DNA of 64,000 nucleotides from Bacteroidota bacterium (lineage in GTDB: Bacteria; Bacteroidota; Bacteroidia; Chitinophagales; LD1), in contig JADJZU010000001.1 of assembly GCA_016715625.1 (NCBI GenBank), positions 211,084-275,083 of the forward strand. Direction: 5' to 3'. The notes beneath the pieces were generated by a model that was not told the origin of the DNA, searched no databases, and worked only from the letters and a program-made list of their open reading frames with translations. This document shows positions 1-10,498 of the stretch, one piece after another. The position numbers and the translations under genes were made by a program. Each line of letters starts with the position of its first letter. The stretch's first letter is position 1.

Positions 1-112
1 CCAGACTCTTCAAGGCAAACGTACCAAAAGCAATTTCTGCTCCACGGTAAGTAACATCCGCTACTCTGCCTTTCTGGGTTTTTCTCCACTTGGTTCTTTT
101 AGGTAATAACAT
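1..112 (-). CDS. rplP: 50S ribosomal protein L16, N-terminal part (runs off window)
   Basis: The reverse strand from 112 encodes MLLPKRTKWRKTQKGR, continuing through a VTYRGAEIAFG stretch to the window edge. This is the characteristic basic N-terminus of bacterial L16, which sits in the large subunit near the A site and peptidyl-transferase centre. Only about 37 residues are present; the rest lies before position 1. It follows rpsC on the same strand with a 36-bp gap, the usual rpsC-rplP order of the S10 operon, so it is probably transcribed from the rpsC promoter. Confidence 0.95.
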   Translation of the reverse strand, partial: MLLPKRTKWRKTQKGRVADVTYRGAEIAFGTFALKSL

Positions 113-148
113 ATTACTGAGAGTTAATCTTTAATGGTTATGCTGATA

Positions 149-871
149 TTAATTGTCTTTGCGACCTCCGCCTATGCGACCCGGCCCTTTTGGTCTGCGC
201 TTTTCTTGTTTTTCTTCGCCTGCAAATGCACCGGTCAAATCTTTTTTACCGTATACTTCTCCGCGGCATACCCATACTTTGATACCAATTTTGCCATATA
301 CTGTCAATGCTTCAGAGATAGCGTAGTCGATATCTGCTCTCCAGGTGTGAAGAGGAGTTCTGCCTTGCTTGTATTCTTCTGTTCTGGCTATATCGGCACC
401 TCCGATACGTCCACCAATTCTGATTTTGATACCTTCTGCACCCATGCGCATAGCAGAGGCGATAGCCATTTTAATAGCTCTGCGGTAGTTAATACGCGCC
501 TCTAACTGTTTGGCAACTGTTTCGCCAACAATAGCAGCTTCCAACTCCGGTCTGCGAATTTCAACGATATTGATTTGAACTTCTTTTCCGGTCAGTTTTT
601 TCAATTCTTCTTTAATTCTATCTACCTCAGTGCCACCTCTTCCTATGATAATTCCCGGACGGCTGGTGTGAATATTGACAGTTACGCGCTTCATTGTTCT
701 TTCGATAACAACGCGCGAAATGCCGCCTTTATTAATACGTGCTTTCAAATACTGGCGGATTTTTTCATCTTCTACCAATTTAGCAGCAGCATCTTTACCA
801 CCGTACCAGTTACTTTCCCAGCCTCTTACGATGCCAAGACGGTTTGCAATAGGACTCGTTTTCTGACCCAT
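149..871 (-). CDS. rpsC: 30S ribosomal protein S3
   Basis: Complete 240-residue S3. It begins MGQKTSPIANRLGI, has a type II KH RNA-binding segment in the middle (GRPGIIIGRGG-like motif at residues ~70-80), and ends in the S3 C-terminal domain with a basic tail. S3 forms part of the mRNA entry channel of the small subunit. Length and start match the family. No strong Shine-Dalgarno precedes the ATG, which is common in Bacteroidota. rplP follows downstream as expected, but rplV and rpsS, which normally lie immediately upstream, are absent: a divergent fibre gene begins at 1044. A well-formed promoter at 913-943 explains expression from this truncated cluster. Confidence 0.97.
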   Translation of the reverse strand: MGQKTSPIANRLGIVRGWESNWYGGKDAAAKLVEDEKIRQYLKARINKGGISRVVIERTMKRVTVNIHTSRPGIIIGRGGTEVDRIKEELKKLTGKEVQINIVEIRRPELEAAIVGETVAKQLEARINYRRAIKMAIASAMRMGAEGIKIRIGGRIGGADIARTEEYKQGRTPLHTWRADIDYAISEALTVYGKIGIKVWVCRGEVYGKKDLTGAFAGEEKQEKRRPKGPGRIGGGRKDN

Positions 872-912
872 GAAGTGTTGTTTATTACCTTGTTATTTTT
901 TAAAAAGGAGTG

Positions 913-943
913 CAAATGTAGCCTTACAACTCAAATTTGCAAA
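913..943 (-). promoter_or_regulatory. Bacteroidota-type promoter for rpsC-rplP
   Basis: On the minus strand TTTG (943-940) is followed after exactly 19 bases by TACATTTG (920-913). This fits the Bacteroidota sigma-ABfr consensus TTTG-N17..23-TAnnTTTG. The expected transcription start near 906 leaves a leader of about 35 nt before the rpsC ATG at 871. Position and orientation both fit a promoter that now heads the ribosomal operon. Confidence 0.75.
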
Positions 944-1043
944 TGTGTGTCGCATAATTTCTGTGTCAAATATCCACCTCCTTTGAACATCAACGTCTGA
1001 ATTAATATAAAAACTACATTCGTTCCCTCTTAAAACCACAAGA

Positions 1044-2449
1044 ATGAGACATATCTGGACGCTACTTTTTCCGGGTCTTTTTACCGTAAATATTATCGCA
1101 CAAAACAACGTGGGGATTGGAACCGCTGCCCCGGATGCTTCTTCCATTTTGGATTTAAGTTCTAGCAATCAGGGCTTTTTAGCGCCAAGAATGACCCAGG
1201 CGCAGCGGTTGGCAATTGCCACTCCTGCAGCCGGACTACTGGTTTTTGACCTAACAGATGGCTGCTACTACTATTATAACGGGCAATGGAACTCGCTTTG
1301 CCAACTAACCAGCGTTACACCTTGTCCTGCAGCCACTTCGGGGAACATTTCCATGTTTACCTCCCCTACCGACCTCTGTAACTCCGTTTTGTTTCAAAAT
1401 GGTAGTAACGTGGGCTTGAATACCACCACACCTACCGTCTCGTTAGAGATTAATGGCACAGACGCCATCGGTGTGCCTGCCGGGACCACCGCACAACAAC
1501 CGGCAGGGGCTCCTGTGGGAGCATTACGTTATAATACCACGCTGGGTGTAATGGAAGTGTTTACAGGAACCTGTTGGCAAAACATAAACACCCCACCCAT
1601 TGGTGCTACCTATATCCAATGGTTTAATGCTGCAGACCCTAACAACCTCTATCCATGCACCCAATGGGTAGCTACAGACCTTGCGAACGGAGAATTCATA
1701 AGAGCCAGTGGCGGTGCCTCTAACGTAGCAGCCGGTGGTGCGCTTACCGGTGTGTTGCAAGCCGGAGCTATCGAAGACCACGCACTCGGTAAGCGGAACT
1801 GCCAATGGCAGCGGGAATTTAAATACATCGAGCGATGGTGCCCATACGCACGACTGGGGTGGCTGGTGGAGCAATGATGATAGTCGCGATTATACCACCA
1901 ATGCCGGAAACGGTGATGGAAATGGCAATACGCTGAGCGATAACGTTTTTTGGTGGGGTGGCAACCCCGGAACCACCGGCAACCCGAACCCCGAATTTGC
2001 TACCCGGACTGGCTCTACCAGCGGTAACCATAACCACACGGGCACCACCAGCGGAGCGAACACATTTTCTGGAAATATTTACATCCCCTATGACGATAAC
2101 CTGAGCGCTGATGTGCGTGATTTAAGCATGAATGATAACCCTACGCAATGCGGTGCTGGCTGGGACGGAAGGCATACGGTTGGAAATTTTATGGGTCGGC
2201 TTAGTGATGGCTGCATGGGGCAACCACAGCATTCTGACCGATGGCAACCACAATCACTCCATTGATTTTTACGCGCATCGCCATTTTATCAAATTGAGAG
2301 CCACCAGCAGCAGCGGGGCACATACGCATACCATTGCAGACCACACCCATACACTGCAACTAAATGGCGGTAATATGCTTACAGGAAGTGCCGGAACAGA
2401 AACAAGGCCCGATAATGTTGCGGTGATTTTTTGGAGAAGGACGAATTAG
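1044..2449 (+). pseudogene. Secreted tail-collar/fibre-like protein, split by two frameshifts
   Basis: The first segment (1044 to ~1785) encodes a hydrophobic leader and the Bacteroidota fibre signature NVGIGTAAPDASSILDL, then GFLAPRM and a YYYYNGQWN stretch. Reading moves to the +1 frame near 1785-1790, where EDHA must join HSVSGTANGSGNL. It moves again at the GGGG run near 2217, where DGCMG must join NHSILTDGNHNHS. The final part is rich in His-x-His pairs (GAHTHTI, DHTHTL) and ends in RPDNVAVIFWRRTN, resembling the phage tail-collar/tail-fibre tip type of domain. Read through, it would be about 467 residues. Its stop codon directly abuts the stop of the convergent tamB-like gene. Either a pseudogene or an error-split gene; secretion and fibre role are inferred. 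Confidence 0.6.
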
Positions 2450-5400
2450 TTACTTGCGTTGTTCCTTCTTTTTCTTCTTGTCCTTCTTCTTAATGAGCAA
2501 TTCGCTTGGCTTATCAAACTCCTTTCGGAACGAAATGCCCAACCCGGTCCGGTTATTGTTTCGCGAGTTGTAATAATCGTAATTGGTACGGTTGAAGGCT
2601 TTGGCGCGCCATACTCCGTCTTTGGTTAAAGCATATTCAATTTGAAAATCTCCGGTTGGTATTACACTCCGTGATGTGCTGCCCCCTTGCACCACCTGAG
2701 AATTTCCAAAATCAATATTTCCGCCTGCGTTAATGGAAAGTCGATTGTTCAAAAACCTTTGCGACAATTCTAACTGTAACTCTCGTCTGATGTCGTTGGT
2801 GGCATTAGGATTAGCGGTAGTACCGCTGGTCTGGTCGTATTGGCGATAGTCAATATTGATATCGAGGTTATTGACATTGGCATAACCCAAGAGGCTCGAC
2901 AAATAGTTGGATAACTGAGAGGAAACAAACTCGCTTACAGTATTAGCTGCGGTGCCTCCCAAATTGGTATTCGCCACCGCGTTGCCGAATGGCGACTGGG
3001 GCAGAAAACGATTCATCACCAACAAACCAAACACCTGCTTATTCATTTCATTGTCGTTGGTTTTCAAGATAGCCAGTTTCTGCTCCACATAGCTTTTAAT
3101 GGCCGGGTCGGGATCAATAGCCCGTATATCAAAGCCGATGTTGGGTCTTTCCAGCACACCGGTCAACTTCAACGCTAATCGAGTGGGAACGCGGGTGCGT
3201 GCTGCAGCAGCCAATTGAGATTGTGTATTGCCGCTTTCTGAAATCAAATCGCTGATTAAATCGGTCATTGAAGTACGCACCTCATACACCGCATCCACAT
3301 TTAACCCTGCTTTGTAAATATCACCACCGAAATTGATAGTGCCACCTCGGGTAATTTCAAAACGTTTGTTGATGATATTCTGCAAAGTAAAAAGATAGCT
3401 CCCCCGCTCAATCTCGTAAGTTCCATACATACTGATATTGCCCACTTTCGGTATCTCAATTTTTAAGTTTCCACGCCCATAGGTGGTCAAAATATCGCCT
3501 GTTACTTGGTTGTCATGATATCCATGCGCGCATCGGGGTCACATCAGATCTAATTGGAATGTACTCCATTTAGCTTGAGTTGATTTTGGGGGTGCGAGCA
3601 AGTGAATCTTGCCCATTACTGAATTTGTAAAGAATATTTATTGGTTTCGTAACTGCGAATGGGTAATCGGCAGTAAAGAAACCCGGCTGAAGTCATAGCA
3701 TAGGCTTTAATTACGGGTGAATTGAACGGCCCGTTGAATGATACACTGCCCTTCCCAAATACTACTCCATAGAAATAAGGGCTCAGTTTGTCGTTTGTGT
3801 TCAAAAACTGGGCGTCTTCTGATACGACACCACAAGCCAATTCCCATTTTTTGAATGAATCGTGATTGATACGACCGGAAGCGGTGAGCTGCTTATCGCG
3901 CACATCATAGGCGTTTAGATTACCAAAGTCGAATCCTTTGCTGTCAAGTTTTACACGCTGATTATTGATATGGTAGGTGGTATTGAGGAAAGAAACTGTT
4001 ACTGTGTCGTTTACGAGCACTACATATCCGCCCAATAGAGGTTTACTCAATGTTCCATATACGTTCGCTTTCACTACCGCATTGCCACGCACATCCTTCA
4101 CATACCGCTCAAAGAATTTATAGTTCAGGAAATTGAGTCCCAGTTTTGGCGCATCCACATCAATATTGATTTCGGGCTTACCTGGTTCCAGCGAAATGTA
4201 ACCGCGCGCCTCCAGATAGTTGTTGATACTTTTTACAGAAGAATACACCAATAATTTTTTGCCACTTTCATCCAGCCTGCTTTCAATATTAATATCTCCA
4301 ATCAACTGATTGCCCAGATAAAACTCGTTCACTACAAAATCGGCAAATACTTTAGGCTTGTAAAAAACATCTTCCACGGTCAGCTTACCGTTTACGGTGC
4401 CAATAAGGTCGCGCATTTTGGTGGTAAAGATTCCCGTAAAATCTGAAATGCTGGTATTGTCAAGGGTGAGTTTTATGGATGTGGAGGTATCGTTTTTTAG
4501 ATAACTATCGATGTATATTTTCTGCTCGGCACTTCTGAATACCAATCCCTGTGATGTAATCTTTTTTCCTTGAACAAATATGGCATTGCCTGAATCAAAA
4601 TGCCATTTATAATTAGCCAGTTTGATGTCGCTGGGCTCCAATCGAATCAGGGTTTTGTCTGTTTTGGGAGTAATAAATGCAGTAATATTTGCGTAGTTAA
4701 ACTTACGTTTGTCGGCAACCAACAAATCAAACCGAAAATCTTTGTTCGCAGTAGTTTGTGTAAGCATCTGCAGCGTATCAATCCATAGACTATCTCCATT
4801 ATACACACGGTCTACATTCATTTCAAAGTCAAAAAATCCGCTCTCGGCTATCGCTTCCAGGTCCATGCTTTTTGCCTTGAATTTCCCAAACTGAAAATCG
4901 GGGATGTAACCGGTGAGATTTACGAATTGATTTTGTGTACTGAAATCGCCTTCAATGTGAGAATTGCGAATCAGTTTAAAATCAGGGTGAATGATGCGCG
5001 TAAAATCATTTGGTTCGAAAATTCGGATATCGAAATGAAAATCCTGATTAGCCAATGTTGCAGTGTCTACATAGTCGCGGGTAAACGTTTCTTTGGCAAA
5101 TCGAACAAATGCCTTTGGCAAATCTTTATAGTTGAAATTACCATCTACCTCCCCTTCCAGAAAATCCGACTTGATTTCAAATAACTTTTTATTGCCCGGC
5201 AAAGATTTCACATCAATAGAGGCATAGTTTACATACGACTCTATGGTGTCGCGAGTCAAAATCACATTGCTGAAATCTACACGCCCCAGAATTTCATCCA
5301 CTTTTAAACCGGCAAAGTCAGACTTTATCTTTCCGGATATTCTGAAATCGTTCTTCAAAATATTCAAGGCTTTAAAGTTGATATACTTTACATCCGCATT

Positions 5401-7236
5401 GAACTTAAACTCCGGAATCTCTTTAGACAAATCAACTCTACCGGTAAAATCCATTTTCAAATTATCGTCATTCAAATGCAAATCACCACTAAAGGACTTT
5501 TTAAGAACAAACCCGTTAATGTCAATGTCTTTATACTGATGATTAAGCAAGGTGATGGAAGAAACCTGCCCCTCTAATTCTGCACGTAAACTTTCCAGAG
5601 TAAGTCCACCGCCTTTAATTTTTGTTTGTAGGGAAACGGTTCCGAAGTTCTTCTCATCATAAAAGTATTTGCCCAAGTCGAAACTATTCAAACTCAATTT
5701 TCCTTGATAAGCACTTTTATTGGTGACTTTATTGTAAGCAAAATTGACATCCGTAGTCGCACTTCCTATTTGAGTTTCCAGTTTACCATTACTCACAAAA
5801 TCAGTAACAAACCCATCAAAAGTGCCGGAGTAGCGAATGAGGCCAAGCGTTGAAAGATTGGGGGGCAATTTTACAGGCGGATAGATTGACTTTACATCTT
5901 GTGCTGTAGTCGACAATTTTTTAACGCGTACGTTCAGCGAAGTTTCAAAGATGTTGGGAAGTCCGCGGGTAGAAAAATCGCCTGCAAAAAATGTGTTAGC
6001 CGCTGTTCTAATTTCAATATTTCGACCATCTATCTCGCTCACTGAGCCTTTAAAGCGGCCATTCACTCTAAATGTATTATGCTCGACTTTCTCCATTCCC
6101 TTCACAAAATAGCTTAGATCTTTGAGCGAAAAACGAGAGTCTGTCAACCGAACATCCATTTTTACTCCATCCAAAAACTTCTTGAACTCGCGAAAGTGAC
6201 TGTATTTCAGTGAAAGAAAATTACCTATCTCGCTATGGGGGGTTTTGATGTGAAGTTGATTCAGTGTTATATCCTGAACACTCACTCGTGCTAAAGCCGA
6301 AAGTTCTTTCAACTCCAGTCCGCTTCTATCGCGAGCAGTTAGCGACTTTACATCGGCAAATATGGTATCGTCTACAATAGAACCTGCCGATGTAAGCAGG
6401 TTTATATTAGCAATATCCAGATGCTTAAAGTCAATTCCTTCAGGCTTTATAGAATCTACATTCCTATCGTTCAAACTAAAATGAGCATTAAGCAAGGCAA
6501 ATTTTCTCCACTCCACTTTCAATACATCTTTGAGAAAGTGGACTTCAGTAAGCGAATCTTCCTGCTTTTTTGCACCGCGCTTCAGCAAATTAATGTTTAC
6601 ATCGGCTCCGCTGATAACTGCGGATTTCACTGCAATAAGTTTATTTGGCAGGTCTAGCTTCTCCAAATCAAAAATGCAGCTTGGGACCCATACACGCAGG
6701 TCCAGGTTTGTTTTCTTGTCTAAATATTGAAAGTCTGTTTGCGTCAATTGAACCGTTTTTAAATCAATCTTCCATTTGAAAGGAGACGAAGCAGTATCCT
6801 TTGCTGCACTGGATTTAAAAACACGGAACAACTGCGCAATATTGGTTCCTAAAGAATCCCGTTTCAAGTGCACCTTTGATGCATTCAGATTTATCTCCTG
6901 AATATTTATCGTTCTATCAAAGAGCGCAACCGTTTTAAAATCTACATTTAATTCCTGGGCATAAATGAGTGTGTCGTGCTCCAAATCTTCCATGTAAAAA
7001 CCCACCAAATCAATTTCATCAAAAAATACAACGCGGACTTTTTCGATAGAAATTTTTGCGTTTAACTTCTCCGATAAAAAAGAAGTGGCTTTCTGTGCCA
7101 GATAAGTTTATGCAGATGGGTAGCGCAAAGACAACAACAATCCACCTGCCAATAGCAGTAAGAGGAGTATAATAAGAAGAACTGTTCTGAAAATGGGTCT
7201 AGCCAAACGCGCTGAAATTTGTAAAACTATCGACAC
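2450..7236 (-). pseudogene. tamB: TamB-like translocation/assembly module protein, interrupted
   Basis: TamB family (DUF490, AsmA-like) proteins span the periplasm and help move lipids or outer-membrane proteins. The long central part (3616-7008, ~1,130 residues) is beta-repeat rich. The C-terminal part (2450-3490) holds the conserved domain: GRGNLKIEIPKVGN, a YLFTLQNIINKRFEITRGG-type segment, and a Lys-rich tail. An N-terminal membrane anchor (FRTVLLIILLLLLLAGG) lies at about 7120-7180 in the same frame, cut off only by TAA at 7108-7110 (likely CAA in the ancestor). Between 3512 and 3612 the frame changes five times, each at a homopolymer; correcting these restores SNGQDSLARTPK, STQAKWSTFQLDL, DVTPDARMDIM and DNQVTGDILTTY in order. 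The start is uncertain (GTG at 7236 is in frame). Divergent from tsaD. Confidence 0.8.
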
Positions 7237-7308
7237 ATATATAATGTAAACTACGACACCCGATTAGGATAACGAAAATGCTTTTAAATATTTTTTGATT
7301 TTTACACC

Positions 7309-8310
7309 ATGTCTGTCACCATTCTTGCTATTGAATCTTCCTGCGATGATACTTCGGCTGCCGTTTGCAAAGATGCCAAAATTCTATCCAACATAATGGC
7401 CGGACAACTCATTCACTCTGCTTGGGGAGGCGTGGTCCCAGAACTTGCATCGCGCGAGCATCAAAAGAGTATAGTACCGGTGGTGGATGCAGCATTACAA
7501 GCGGCCAAGATTTCGAAGTACGATATTCATGCTATTGCTTTTACTAGAGGACCCGGGCTTATTGGTTCTTTGTTGGTTGGAGTCAGTTTTGCCAAAGCAA
7601 TGGCACTTGCGCTGAATGTACCGCTCATTGAAGTAAACCACATGCAGGCCCATATTTTATCGCACTTTATAGATAATCAACCTTCATTCCCTTTTTTATG
7701 CCTCACGGTTTCGGGGGGACACACGCAAATCGTTCTGGTCAAAGATTATTCAGAAATGGAAGTAATAGGTGAAACGCTGGATGATGCTGCCGGTGAGGCT
7801 TTTGACAAAACAGCCAAGTTACTTGGCCTTCCTTATCCCGGTGGCCCACTCATTGATCAATACGCCAAATTGGGAGATAAAAATCGATTCCAGTTTCCGG
7901 AACCTAAAGCCGGGGATTACAATTTTTCGTTTAGCGGCTTAAAGACTTCTGTGCTTTATTTTCTGCAAAAAGAAAAGAAGCTAAACCCCGAGTTTGTGGA
8001 GCAGAACAGGAATGATTTGTGTGCGTCTATCCAGAAAAACATTATAGACATACTGCTCAAAAAGTTATCGAAAGCAGCGGTGAACTTAGGTGTGCAGGAA
8101 ATTGCATTGGCGGGTGGGGTATCTGCCAACAGCGAATTGCGAGTACGATTTCAGCAATTAGGACTCGACCACGGATGGAAAACGCACATTCCCAAAGTGG
8201 AGTATTGCACCGATAATGCAGCCATGATAGGCATTACTGCTTACTATAAATTTTTGAAACAGGATTTTACCACACAGGAGACGGAGCCGCTGGCCCGCTA
8301 CAGTCTTTAA
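7309..8310 (+). CDS. tsaD: tRNA N6-adenosine threonylcarbamoyltransferase
   Basis: Complete 333-residue TsaD/Kae1/Gcp enzyme. It transfers the threonylcarbamoyl group to A37 of ANN-decoding tRNAs in the t6A pathway. Visible hallmarks: ILAIESSCDDTSAA at the N-terminus, the metal-binding histidines in NHMQAH (H111, H115), the ASKH-fold glycine motifs FTRGPGLIGSLLVG and TVSGGHTQIV, GEAFDKTAKLLGLPYPGG, and a C-terminal CTDNAAMIG with metal ligand D302. The length is usual for the family. It is divergent from the tamB-like gene, an arrangement common in Bacteroidota, and its stop is immediately followed by the stop of the convergent glmM-type gene. Confidence 0.97.
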   Translation: MSVTILAIESSCDDTSAAVCKDAKILSNIMAGQLIHSAWGGVVPELASREHQKSIVPVVDAALQAAKISKYDIHAIAFTRGPGLIGSLLVGVSFAKAMALALNVPLIEVNHMQAHILSHFIDNQPSFPFLCLTVSGGHTQIVLVKDYSEMEVIGETLDDAAGEAFDKTAKLLGLPYPGGPLIDQYAKLGDKNRFQFPEPKAGDYNFSFSGLKTSVLYFLQKEKKLNPEFVEQNRNDLCASIQKNIIDILLKKLSKAAVNLGVQEIALAGGVSANSELRVRFQQLGLDHGWKTHIPKVEYCTDNAAMIGITAYYKFLKQDFTTQETEPLARYSL

Positions 8311-9699
8311 CTATGCTTTTTTCACAAAGGTTCTCAAATCGCTCATGATTTGATTGCTGATATTATCGGCTGTGGTTTCGCTGTTGCTCTCGGCATAAAT
8401 TCGCACGATAGGCTCTGTGTTGCTTCTGCGTAAATGAACCCAGTCTTTATCAAATTCAATCTTAATGCCGTCAATTGTATTTACAGGGTACTTGCTGTAC
8501 TTATTCTCCAAATCCTCGAACAGTTTTTCAACGTTGACAGAAAGATCTAAATCAATTTTCTTTTTAGCGATATAGTAATTGGGATAAGTAGCGCGCAACT
8601 GCGTTGCATTCATACCACTTTTGGCCAGATGTGTCAGAAATAATGCAATACCCACCATGGCATCGCGACCGTAATGAAGCTCCGGATAGATAATACCTCC
8701 GTTTCCTTCACCGCCTATCACAGCCTTCACTTCTTTCATCTTCTCCACCACATTCACTTCTCCTACAGCGGATGCGAAATATTCCTGGCCATGCTTTTCT
8801 GTCACATCTCTTAATGCACGAGTAGAAGATAAATTAGACACGGAAGCCCCTTTCTTCTTCCCCAAAATGTAATCGGCTACTGCCACCAGCGTATACTCCT
8901 CGCCAAACATATTTCCATCATCACACACCAGTGCCAAACGATCTACATCAGGGTCTACGCATATTCCTAAGTCAACGTTGTATTTTTTTACGGTATTAGC
9001 CAGCTCAGTAAGATTTTCGGGGAGTGGCTCCGGATTATGCGGAAACAAACCGGTGGGCTCTGTGTAGAGTTCCAGAATATTTTCAACGCCCAGCGCACGA
9101 AGTAACTTAGGAATAGCTATGCCCCCGGAGGAGTTGACACAATCTATAGCCACTTTATAATTCTTGGCTTTAATAGCTGCTACATCTACCAGTTTTAGCT
9201 TTAGAATCTTTTCGATGTGGCGATCAATATAAGTATCGTCTTGCGTATAAGAACCTAAAGAGTTGACATCCTCAAATTCAATCACTCTATCTTCTGCTAT
9301 ACGCAGCACTTCTTCCCCGGCCTTGGCCGATATAAATTCACCATGGCTATTCAACAACTTCAAAGCATTCCACTGCTTGGGGTTGTGCGAAGCAGTAATG
9401 ATAATTCCACCACCGGCTTTCTCTTCATGCACAGCAATTTCAACCGTGGGTGTTGTGCTCAGGCCCAGGTCCACCACATCAATACCAATGGATTGCAAAG
9501 ATCCAACCACTATGTTATTGACCATGGTTCCGCTTACTCGAGCATCGCGACCAATCACTATTTTCCGGTTGCCTTCCTGCTCCTTAATCCAGGTGCCAAA
9601 GGCAAGCGTAAACTTCATTATATCAGTGGGTGTAAGGTTGGCGCCCGGAAAACCACCAATGGTGCCGCGGATTCCGGAAATAGATTTAATTAGTGACAA
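8311..9699 (-). CDS. glmM: Phosphoglucosamine mutase-family phosphohexomutase
   Basis: 462-residue alpha-D-phosphohexomutase. The four signature regions are in order: the active-site serine loop TASHNP (S104, phosphorylated in the active enzyme), the Mg-binding loop DPDVDRLAL (~residues 248-256), the sugar-binding loop GEGNGG, and the phosphate-binding RRSNTEPIVRIYAES near the C-terminus. GlmM converts glucosamine-6-P to glucosamine-1-P for peptidoglycan and LPS precursors. The family also includes phosphomannomutase/phosphoglucomutase members, so the exact substrate is inferred. It is convergent with tsaD with no spacer, so neither gene has room for a terminator between them. Confidence 0.88.
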   Translation of the reverse strand: MSLIKSISGIRGTIGGFPGANLTPTDIMKFTLAFGTWIKEQEGNRKIVIGRDARVSGTMVNNIVVGSLQSIGIDVVDLGLSTTPTVEIAVHEEKAGGGIIITASHNPKQWNALKLLNSHGEFISAKAGEEVLRIAEDRVIEFEDVNSLGSYTQDDTYIDRHIEKILKLKLVDVAAIKAKNYKVAIDCVNSSGGIAIPKLLRALGVENILELYTEPTGLFPHNPEPLPENLTELANTVKKYNVDLGICVDPDVDRLALVCDDGNMFGEEYTLVAVADYILGKKKGASVSNLSSTRALRDVTEKHGQEYFASAVGEVNVVEKMKEVKAVIGGEGNGGIIYPELHYGRDAMVGIALFLTHLAKSGMNATQLRATYPNYYIAKKKIDLDLSVNVEKLFEDLENKYSKYPVNTIDGIKIEFDKDWVHLRRSNTEPIVRIYAESNSETTADNISNQIMSDLRTFVKKA

Positions 9700-9763
9700 G
9701 AGGCTTATTTTTTGAGGACGCGAAACTAAAAATTTAGGTTATTTGCCCAACAGTTAATATTCT

Positions 9764-10498
9764 ATGTCTGATAAATCGTGGTTCGAAGATTGGTTTAATT
9801 CTCCTTTCTATCACATCCTTTATGCCAACCGAAGCGAAGCGGAGGCCGAATTGTTTATTGAAAAAATCGTTTCGTATTTGAACATTAGAGCTGGGAAAAA
9901 GGTGATTGATATTGCCTGCGGCAAAGGGCGCCACGCAAAAACAATGGCCAAACTTGGGCTGGATGTAACCGGAATAGACCTTTCGCCTAATAGTATACGT
10001 GAAGCGAGTATGTCCGCTTGTGAAAACCTGCGGTTTGCTGTGTGGGATATGCGTAAAACTTATCGTGCAGATTCCTTTGATGTAGTATTTAACCTGTTCA
10101 GCAGTTTTGGTTATTTCAAAGAAGACAAACAGGACCTTGCGTGCATGCAGGCATTTGCCGATAATCTGAAAAAGGGTGGTTTATTGGTTTTTGACTATCT
10201 GAACACGGAGTGGGCTGTTAAAAACATGAAGCCACGCGAAATTATTCCGAGAGGAGAGATTCAATTTCACATTGAGAAAAAACTAGAGGACGGATTTATA
10301 AAAAAGAAAATTGATTTTCTGGCGAATGGAGAGAACTACAGTTTTCAGGAAGAACTCAAAGTCATGAATGCCTACAAACTGAAGAGCATGCTACAGGAAA
10401 GTGGATTTACTATATTACATTTATTTGGCGATTATCAGCTGCAGCCTTTTGAAAGTGGCACATCGCCACGATTAATCATAGTAGCGCAAAAACAATGA
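9764..10498 (+). CDS. Class I SAM-dependent methyltransferase
   Basis: 244 residues with the Rossmann-type SAM site: VIDIACGKGRHAKTMAKLG (motif I, residues ~48-66), then VTGIDLSPNSI (acidic residue of motif II), a VVFNLFSSFGYF segment and LKKGGLLVFDYLN. The substrate cannot be told from sequence. The last four bases overlap the start of the PAP2 gene (ATGA), so the two are translationally coupled. Divergent from the glmM-type gene with 64 bp between the starts. Confidence 0.9.
   Translation: MSDKSWFEDWFNSPFYHILYANRSEAEAELFIEKIVSYLNIRAGKKVIDIACGKGRHAKTMAKLGLDVTGIDLSPNSIREASMSACENLRFAVWDMRKTYRADSFDVVFNLFSSFGYFKEDKQDLACMQAFADNLKKGGLLVFDYLNTEWAVKNMKPREIIPRGEIQFHIEKKLEDGFIKKKIDFLANGENYSFQEELKVMNAYKLKSMLQESGFTILHLFGDYQLQPFESGTSPRLIIVAQKQ

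Noticed and set aside
893..1168. Minus-strand frame upstream of rpsC as a missing rplV
   Set aside because: The translation has no ribosomal protein features and overlaps the rpsC promoter and the fibre gene start.
1044..2449. Prophage tail gene
   Set aside because: Tail-collar-like motifs are present, but no capsid, portal, terminase or integrase is nearby, and the VGIGT leader style is that of Bacteroidota secreted fibres.
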